From positions 1 through 64,000 of the forward strand of contig DASPIW010000013.1 in assembly GCA_035628915.1 (NCBI GenBank): a stretch of DNA of 64,000 nucleotides. Direction: 5' to 3'. The notes below the pieces were generated by a model. The model had not been told where the DNA came from, did not search any database, and saw nothing but the letters and a program-made list of their open reading frames with translations. The position numbers and the translations under genes are program-made. The stretch's first letter is position 1. Every line of letters begins with the position of its first letter. Source of the DNA: JARBUG01 sp035628915. Its GTDB lineage: Bacteria; Bacillota; Sulfobacillia; Symbiobacteriales; Symbiobacteriaceae. Of this stretch, positions 58,865-64,000 are shown in pieces.

Positions 58865-59644
58865 TCATGCAGCGGTTACCTGCCTGCGAATCCGCCAGAC
58901 TGCCAGACCGCCGACGGTCACCGTCCAGGCAGCCAGAATCGCCAGGTCGCCGGCAACGGTCGCCAGCCCGGATCCCTGCATCATGACCTGCCGCAGGGCG
59001 TGGGTCATGTAGTAGCTGGGCACCAGCCGCTGTATGGTCAGCATGAACGCCGGGGCGCCGTCCAGCGGCATCACCGCGTTCCCGAACAGGGCGAGAACAA
59101 AGAAGATGATAATGGTCAGCGGGATGGTAGCCTCTGCCGACTTGACCATGACGCCGGCCACCAGGCCCATGGACAGGCAGGCCAGGGCGGAGATGATTAG
59201 GGCCACAACCGTCCCGGGAAGGTTGTAGGGCGCATGAATACCAAAAAATAGCCACCCGAAAACGAAGAGCACGACAATCTGTAGTCCTGCCATCATGATG
59301 GTGGCGAGGCTTTGGGCCGTTAACCAGGCGCCAAGGGGGAGCGGCGTGGTGAAGAGGTGGCGCAGGGAGCCGGTCTGCCGTCTGGTCGATAAGCCGATGG
59401 CGACGGACATCAAGCCCGAGGCCAGGAGCATGTAGATCAGTTCACCGGGCATCAGGAAGTCAAGCATGCTGGACTGCTCCACACCCGGCAGGTCGGCCAG
59501 CGCCGGCACCAGCGCCGGATGGGCGCCCAGAATCGCCACCATCACCACGGGAATCACCAGGTTGAAGAGAAATGCGATCTTGTTGCGCATGATCAGGCGG
59601 AACTCGAAAAGGGTCACTTGCTGAAGACTCTTCCAGGAACGCAT
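58865..59644 (-). CDS. ABC-2 type transporter permease
   Basis: The 259-residue protein has the FEFRLIMRNKIAFLFNLVIP N-terminal motif of ABC-2 permeases and six TM helices. The extracytoplasmic loop is short. It overlaps the ATPase stop by four bases (TGATG), so the two form one exporter. Drug, lipid or polysaccharide export are typical of the family; which one applies here is not known. Confidence 0.88.
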   Translation of the reverse strand: MRSWKSLQQVTLFEFRLIMRNKIAFLFNLVIPVVMVAILGAHPALVPALADLPGVEQSSMLDFLMPGELIYMLLASGLMSVAIGLSTRRQTGSLRHLFTTPLPLGAWLTAQSLATIMMAGLQIVVLFVFGWLFFGIHAPYNLPGTVVALIISALACLSMGLVAGVMVKSAEATIPLTIIIFFVLALFGNAVMPLDGAPAFMLTIQRLVPSYYMTHALRQVMMQGSGLATVAGDLAILAAWTVTVGGLAVWRIRRQVTAA

Positions 59645-60567
59645 CAGTCACGCAGCCTCCTTCCCGTCAGTGCGATAAAGACATCTTCCATGGTAGGTGA
59701 CCGTGTTTTCAGGTCCCCCAGCGGCAGGTTTTCGTGTTGGGCATACTGCGCCAGCGCCATCAGGGTGGCAGGCGTGTTGGCAGTATGGAGCACGACCAGG
59801 TGTTCTTCGGTCTGCACGCCGGTCACGGCTCCCAACCGGGCAAGCGCTGCCAGGTCAATCGCCTGCCCGTCCACATCAAGCTCGATCGCCGCTTCGGGGC
59901 CATACTCCCGAATCAACTCTCTGGGGGCCCCTTCGGCCAAAATCCGCCCGTGGTCCATAACGGCCACACGGTCGCACAGCTTTTCGGCCTCCTCCATGTA
60001 GTGCGTGGACATGATAATGGCACGCCCTTCAGCTTTCAGGCCCCAAATGACATCCCACAGGCTGTGCCGGGCCTGCGGGTCCAGCCCGGTGGTCGGTTCA
60101 TCCAAGAAGAGCACTTCCGGGCGCCCCACCAGGGCCAGCGCAAGCGACAACCGCTGCCGCTGGCCGCCGGACAGGGACTTGCAGTAGCTGCGGGCTTTCT
60201 CCTCCAGGCTGAACTGCCGGAGCAAGTCTCCTGGCCGCGTGGGGCCGGCGTAGAAGCTGGCATACAGCTCAACCAGCTCCCCCACCCTGGCCATCTCCGG
60301 CAGATTGGCCGCCTGCAGGGTCAGGCCGATGCGGCTGCGCACCTCCGCCGGCTGGGCGATGCTGGCAAATCCGCAGATGGTGCAGGAACCGGCGTCCGGC
60401 TTGCGGAGCCCTTCCATCATCTCAATCGCGGTGGTTTTTCCGGCTCCGTTCGGTCCGAGCAGACCAAAAATCTCGCCGGCATGAATCGTAATGTCGACCT
60501 GATCCACCGCGGTCAGACTGCCATACCCTTTGGTCAGCTGACGGGCGACTACCTTCGCTTCTGCCAT
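59644..60567 (-). CDS. ABC transporter ATP-binding protein
   Basis: The 307-residue protein has Walker A GPNGAGKTT (about 39-47), the LSGGQ signature (near 140), Walker B LFLDEPTTGLD and the H-loop THYMEE. The C-terminal 70 residues are an ABC-2-type extension (DUF4162-like, MEDVFIALTGR). Together with the downstream permease it forms an exporter. The ATG at 60567 lies at the left of a 187-base gap with no gene. Confidence 0.92.
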   Translation of the reverse strand: MAEAKVVARQLTKGYGSLTAVDQVDITIHAGEIFGLLGPNGAGKTTAIEMMEGLRKPDAGSCTICGFASIAQPAEVRSRIGLTLQAANLPEMARVGELVELYASFYAGPTRPGDLLRQFSLEEKARSYCKSLSGGQRQRLSLALALVGRPEVLFLDEPTTGLDPQARHSLWDVIWGLKAEGRAIIMSTHYMEEAEKLCDRVAVMDHGRILAEGAPRELIREYGPEAAIELDVDGQAIDLAALARLGAVTGVQTEEHLVVLHTANTPATLMALAQYAQHENLPLGDLKTRSPTMEDVFIALTGRRLRD

Positions 60568-60754
60568 CGTCTCTCGTCCTCCGATCTGAATCTCACGGCC
60601 CTATCGTACTGCGTTGCCGCAGCCCCGCCCACCACCGAAGCGGGCGTTTTGGGGCGCACACGTCCGGGTGACCGCGGGCCTCACCCGTTCGGGTGACTCG
60701 CTAACCCGGAGGCATGAGAAAACCGGCGGTCGTCTGCCGCCTGCCCGTCCGTCT

Positions 60755-61399
60755 TCAGATCTTGATCAGCCCCCGGGAGAGTGCACGGGTGACCGCCTCG
60801 GTGCGGTCGCGCACGTCCAGCTTCTGAAACAGGTTGCTGATATGGGTTTTGACCGTGTTCTCGCTGATATAAAGAGCGGCGGCAATCTCCTTGTTCGCGG
60901 CGCCCCGGGCCATGAACTGCAGAATTTCCAGCTCCCGTTCCGTCAGGGGGTCGGCGCCATCGTCACGAGCAGGTCCGCCCTGGCTGATCACCTGCATCAG
61001 CTTGGCGGCAATGTGCGGGGGTAGGAGCGACTGGCCTGACGCTACCGCCATGATTCCCTGCAGGAGTTCTTCCGGCGGCGCATCCTTGAGCAGGTACCCC
61101 TTGGCGCCGGCCTGCAGCCCGCCCCATATCAGTTCATCGTCGTCATATGTAGTCAGCACCAGTACCTGAATCCCGGGCCACTGCGCCTTGATTCGCTGCG
61201 TCGCCTCTACCCCGTTCATGACGGGCATCTGCATATCCATCAGGACGACGTCGGGCTTGAGTTGGCCGGCGAGGCGCACCGCTTCCTCACCGTTGCCAGC
61301 TTCGCCCACGACCTCCAGGGCCGCATTCTGCCGCAGCAGGGCAGCCAGCCCGGCCCGCACCACCCGGTGATCATCCACAACCAGTACCTTGACGGCCAT
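60755..61399 (-). CDS. NarL/FixJ-type response regulator
   Basis: The 214-residue regulator has a receiver domain (Asp in VVLMDMQMPVMNGVEA, near 53, and Lys near 104 in KGYLLKDAP) and a LuxR-type HTH (PLTERELEILQFMARGAANKEIA, ISENTVKTHISNLFQKLDV). The ATG is two bases after the stop of the neighbouring histidine kinase gene. Its cognate kinase appears broken (see 61402-62200), so it may be orphaned or cross-regulated. Confidence 0.93.
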   Translation of the reverse strand: MAVKVLVVDDHRVVRAGLAALLRQNAALEVVGEAGNGEEAVRLAGQLKPDVVLMDMQMPVMNGVEATQRIKAQWPGIQVLVLTTYDDDELIWGGLQAGAKGYLLKDAPPEELLQGIMAVASGQSLLPPHIAAKLMQVISQGGPARDDGADPLTERELEILQFMARGAANKEIAAALYISENTVKTHISNLFQKLDVRDRTEAVTRALSRGLIKI

Positions 61400-61401
61400 C
61401 G

Positions 61402-62200
61402 TCAGTTCCTCCCTGCCGGGATGCGCACGGTAATGCGGCATCCCGCTCCCGGCTCTGATTCCACTGCGAATGTGCCCCCGAGGGCGTGGGCCCGGTCCGC
61501 CATGCCGTCCCGCTCCGTCAGCCTGACCTGCACCCGGCTCGCCCGTGCGTACTTCACGGTATTGTGCAAGGCTTCCTGGGCGATGCGCAGGAGTACTGCC
61601 TCAGCCGGAGGCGATAGCCGCGAGATCTCGCCGTCGGTGATCAGTTCGGCACTCAGTGCCGCCCGGCGCTCCCTGCATGGCCCGCAGGTGCATGATGATC
61701 CCCAGGAACCCTTGAGCCAGTGTATCGTGAATCTCGCGGGCCATCCGGTTGCGCTCCTCCGCAATGGACAGGTCCCGCAGATGCCGTTCCGCCTCCAGTA
61801 GCCGGGCGTTCTCCAGGGCTGCCGCCACCTGCCCGGCAATCGTCCGCACCGTGAACAGGTCGTCTGCGTCGAAAGCGCCGGGGCGCAGGCTCTGGACCAC
61901 CAGGGCGCCGACCGCCCGGTCGCCGAGGCGCATCGGTACGGCCAATTCGGCCTCCACCGACAATCCCGGAGCCAGCGGTGCGCCGCCGGGCCCGCTCAGA
62001 GGGAAGACTCGCCCCAGGGGCACCTCCTCCTGGTTCCGCGCCGCACAGGCCGCCATGATCAGATGGTCCCCTTGTCGCCGCAGTACGGCAACCACATCGT
62101 ACCCGAACGTGCCGCGCATGACCCGCACGACAAAGTGCAGCAGCGGTTCGGGTTCCAGTACGGCAGCGATTTGCTGCCCAAGATTACCTGCCAGTGCCAT
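61402..62200 (-). pseudogene. broken GAF-type histidine kinase (HisKA_3 family)
   Basis: The first frame (61601-62200) holds a GAF domain and the phosphoacceptor region RMAREIHDTLAQGFLGIIMHLRAM, which then shifts frame. The second frame (61402-61839) carries PPAEAVLLRIAQEALHNTVKYARAS and ALGGTFAVESEPGAGCRITVRIP. Between them, DHp middle sequence and the DxGxG and GLRGM ATP-site boxes appear to be missing (LTERDGMADRAHALGG), so both a frameshift and deletions have occurred. The N-terminus also directly abuts the SASP terminator and may be truncated. It should be inactive. Confidence 0.65.
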
Positions 62201-62212
62201 GCCGAAGCAAAA

Positions 62213-62237
62213 GCGGGAAGGGCTAAACCCTTCCCGC
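62213..62237 (-). terminator. intrinsic terminator after the SASP gene
   Basis: GCGGGAAGGG and CCCTTCCCGC pair perfectly around CTAAA; TTTTGCTT follows on the minus strand. Confidence 0.9.
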
Positions 62238-62248
62238 CTTACCTGCCG

Positions 62249-62461
62249 CTATACCCGGGTGCCGCCGCCCAGCTGAGACTCAGCCAGGGCGATCATCTTC
62301 TTAACCATGTAGCCGCCGACAGAGCCGTTGACCCGAGAAGGCAGGTCACCCTTGTACTGCTGGTTGTAGTTGGGGATGCCCAACTCGCTGGCCGTCTCGT
62401 TCTTCAGCTGCTCCAGGGCGCTGCGGGAGTTGTTGACCAGAATCTCGTTGTTGTTAGGCAT
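62249..62461 (-). CDS. small acid-soluble spore protein, alpha/beta type
   Basis: The 70-residue protein coats spore DNA and is degraded on germination. It has the GPR cleavage-type sequence KNETASELGIP (residues 20-30) and the second conserved region GGYMVKKMIALAESQL. Length (60-75) is typical. The ribosome site AGGAGGTGACAACACAC is strong. A sigma-F/G-like -10 (CATAATA) lies upstream at 62484-62490, and a terminator follows the stop. It confirms that the organism sporulates. Confidence 0.95.
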   Translation of the reverse strand: MPNNNEILVNNSRSALEQLKNETASELGIPNYNQQYKGDLPSRVNGSVGGYMVKKMIALAESQLGGGTRV

Positions 62462-62483
62462 GTGTGTGTTGTCACCTCCTGAC

Positions 62484-62490
62484 GGTATTA
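62484..62490 (-). promoter_or_regulatory. sigma-F/sigma-G-like -10 element of the SASP gene
   Basis: Minus-strand CATAATA matches the CATWHTA-type -10 pattern of forespore sigma factors. A convincing -35 was not found. Position, just upstream of the SASP ribosome site, fits. Confidence 0.4.
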
Positions 62491-62526
62491 TGTTGCCGCG
62501 GAGGTCATTTCGTTATGTTGGCCATT

Positions 62527-63345
62527 TTATGGTTTTCGCTCATCAAGGCTGCACACGCCCACCTGCAGCGCGTGGAACGAGCAAAACACGGCCAGCTTGG
62601 CCGCGAAGACTTCGAGATGGGCAAAATCGTCCGGCGTGAACGCGTCGGATTGTTCCGCATCGAGGCAAAGAACGCCAAATACCGCCTGCCCGGCGCGAAC
62701 CGGCACGCAGGCGATGGAGCGATAGTCCCGGTTTCCCCTGGTGGAGTGAAAGTAGACTGGATCGGTGGTCACGTCGCGACAGTAGTAGTCCTCGCCGGTA
62801 AGAAAGGCCCGACCCGCGCAGGAGCGTTCAACAGCCAGACGTGGCCGCTGCAGCCCCTGATACCCTTCCCCGACTACGAGGTCCAAATACTGCTCCGAAT
62901 CATCGAGAATGAAAAAACCGCACCGGCACCGGCCCAGCGGGTGGACCACCCGCGTCACCCCTGACACAAGTGTCTGCAGCGCCTTGAGAATCTTGGGCTC
63001 CCATTCGCCGGCGTCGTGCATCATCAAGTAGGCCAGGTCGCCATCCAACATGCGTGAAAGCGTCAGCACGCTGCCCTGCAAATTATAGGCATGCCGCAGG
63101 GCGTTAACGTCCCGTTTTGGCTCCTGCCGCATGGGAACGGCTCCCGGCGAGGGGGACTGCTCCTGTACGGGTCTGGGACTGGCAGTCTGCCATTTGCCGA
63201 TGATCCAGTTGCCATACCCGAACAAGAACCCCTCCGGTGACCGGAGAATCTTCCACAGCAGGGCACCGACGAAGGCCGCCCCCACCAGGGCGGCGACACT
63301 TGCCAGCCATGGGGCGTTCCGAATCAGATCGAATAGATCCGCCAT
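62527..63345 (-). CDS. membrane-anchored GAF-domain protein
   Basis: The 272-residue product has one N-terminal TM helix (about 13-33), a linker, and a GAF domain (about 110-260) with SCAGRAFLTGEDYYCRD and RSIACVPVRAGQAVFGVLCLDAEQ. There is no kinase, GGDEF or HTH output domain, so it is a standalone sensor. ATG 63345 has GAGGTGCGAAG upstream. It ends just upstream of the SASP gene but is probably independently transcribed. Confidence 0.8.
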   Translation of the reverse strand: MADLFDLIRNAPWLASVAALVGAAFVGALLWKILRSPEGFLFGYGNWIIGKWQTASPRPVQEQSPSPGAVPMRQEPKRDVNALRHAYNLQGSVLTLSRMLDGDLAYLMMHDAGEWEPKILKALQTLVSGVTRVVHPLGRCRCGFFILDDSEQYLDLVVGEGYQGLQRPRLAVERSCAGRAFLTGEDYYCRDVTTDPVYFHSTRGNRDYRSIACVPVRAGQAVFGVLCLDAEQSDAFTPDDFAHLEVFAAKLAVFCSFHALQVGVCSLDERKP

Positions 63346-63448
63346 GCTTCGCACCTCGTCTGCCACTGCAATTGATTCCCACTTCCATCCTAACACGCCC
63401 AGTAATTTACAGTCAATTCTAACGGAAAGGTTTCCCCTCAATGCAAAA

Positions 63449-63479
63449 AGCGAGCGGCCCTTTGTCAGGTCCGCTCGCT
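63449..63479 (-). terminator. intrinsic terminator after panD
   Basis: AGCGAGCGGCC pairs with GGTCCGCTCGCT around a seven-base loop; TTTTTG follows on the minus strand. Confidence 0.85.
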
Positions 63480-63484
63480 GTACT

Positions 63485-63853
63485 TTACTTCTTCGCCCCG
63501 GCAGGTTGAATGATCCGATTGTCGGCATCAACCAAGACGACGGTGGGCTTGTAGCCGGCCAGTTCTTCCTCCGCCACCTGCGCGTAGGTGATGATGATGA
63601 CCAGGTCACCGGGATGGGCCAACCGCGCGGCGCCGCCGTTCAGGCAGATGACCCCGGAACCGGCCGGGCCGGCGATGGTGTAAGTCTCGAACCGGGCGCC
63701 GGTAGTCACGTTGACGACGGACACCTGCTCGTACTCGAGCATGTCGGCCGCCTTCAGCAGGTCGCTGTCGATCGTGATGCTGCCGACGTAATTCAGGTTC
63801 GCTTCGGTCACAGTGGCGCGGTGAATCTTTGACTTAAACATGGTCCGCATCAT
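63485..63853 (-). CDS. panD: aspartate 1-decarboxylase PanD
   Basis: PanD makes beta-alanine from L-Asp for pantothenate and CoA synthesis. The 122-residue proenzyme self-cleaves at the Gly-Ser bond in YVGSITID (near residue 30), giving the pyruvoyl group. KIHRATVTEANLNY, DMLEYEQVSVVNV and NGAAARL-like sequence (NGGAARLAHPGD) are family hallmarks. The start is ATG 63853, nine bases after AGGAGG; downstream ATGs would cut the N-terminus. Confidence 0.96.
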   Translation of the reverse strand: MMRTMFKSKIHRATVTEANLNYVGSITIDSDLLKAADMLEYEQVSVVNVTTGARFETYTIAGPAGSGVICLNGGAARLAHPGDLVIIITYAQVAEEELAGYKPTVVLVDADNRIIQPAGAKK

Positions 63854-63954
63854 CGGGCGGGCCCTCCTGTCGCTATGAGGTCCAGGCCGCACTTCTGCGC
63901 GGTCCCGGCCAAACTCTAGCCTAAACGGAAGAAGGGTTTTTGGTCAAGCCCCGA

Positions 63955-64000
63955 TTACAGGATTCGCTGTAGAACAGAATCTGCGATGTTGGCGCCGGTC
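63955..64000 (-). CDS. partial C-terminus of an unidentified protein
   Basis: The minus strand ends with TGANIADSVLQRIL followed by a TAA at 63955-63957, 102 bases upstream of panD. This looks like the C-terminal end of a gene that continues beyond the window. Too short to identify. Confidence 0.3.
   Translation of the reverse strand, partial: TGANIADSVLQRIL

Noticed and set aside
1..64000. CRISPR array or Cas genes
   Set aside because: No regularly spaced repeats with unique spacers and no Cas-like proteins were seen.
1..64000. tRNA or rRNA genes
   Set aside because: No cloverleaf arms with CCA-type ends or rRNA-like conserved stretches were recognised by eye; a covariance search would be needed to rule out a tRNA.

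Overview
This window looks like a chromosome segment from a spore-forming, G+C-rich Firmicute; the gene set is most reminiscent of the Symbiobacterium lineage, but that placement is inference. The evidence is a GerA/GerB/GerC-type germination operon, an alpha/beta-type small acid-soluble spore protein (SASP), strong AGGAGG-type ribosome sites, many GTG and TTG starts, and single-copy housekeeping genes of Firmicute type (murA, murC, ftsW-like, guaB, fabI, tex, panD). No tRNA, rRNA, CRISPR array or complete transposase was seen.

Layout. 1-1 kb: an unresolved edge segment, a collapsed HAD phosphatase remnant, and a hidden glutaredoxin gene on the minus strand. That gene has an in-frame TGA exactly where the first cysteine of the CxxC motif belongs, followed by a SECIS-like hairpin, so it is read here as a selenoprotein. 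1-5 kb: a secreted or envelope hypothetical, a YiiX-like papain-fold hydrolase between two membrane proteins, and a pair of deoxynucleoside kinases. 5-10.6 kb: an ECF sigma factor with its membrane anti-sigma partner, a lipoprotein, a multi-pass membrane protein, and a DUF421/DUF4363 pair. 10.6-17.4 kb: two tandem PIG-L deacetylases, one missing its catalytic Asp, then the molybdenum cofactor operon moeA, moeA-substrate-binding fusion, moaA, moaC behind a structured leader with an intrinsic terminator. 17.4-22.4 kb: a YkvI-type permease, thiolase and 3-hydroxyacyl-CoA dehydrogenase (butyrate/PHB-type chemistry), and an AraC regulator fused to a BtrH/C39-like domain. 22.4-29.3 kb: a degraded stretch with a YitT remnant, then lgt, a lipid kinase, an SDR, a class II aldolase-like protein, a GNAT protein and an FtsW-family protein.

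29.3-41.7 kb: murA, the germination operon (gerB, gerA, gerC), guaB, murC, a gamma-type carbonic anhydrase-like protein, a PAP2 phosphatase, a hexapeptide transferase, tsaD and rnhA. 41.7-47.6 kb: a small membrane protein, an MBG-domain exported protein, the tsaE-tsaB-rimI operon (with tsaD, all t6A genes of the TsaBDE complex are present), fabI with a FapR-like operator, and a chemotaxis receptor. 47.6-52.6 kb is an accessory, partly decaying zone: lipoproteins, two frameshifted genes and a small overlapping gene pair. 52.7-64 kb: tex, two small uncharacterised genes, a type 4-like uracil-DNA glycosylase, a SulP transporter, an ABC-2 exporter, a NarL-type response regulator beside a broken histidine kinase, a SASP, a GAF protein and panD.

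Two copies of a MITE-like perfect inverted repeat built on CACGGAGGACACGG sit at about 36.5 and 56.4 kb, each directly after a small uncharacterised ORF and before the 3' end of a convergent gene. Many operons end in clear intrinsic terminators. The strongest candidate for something overlooked is the UGA-containing glutaredoxin gene near 0.7-0.9 kb.
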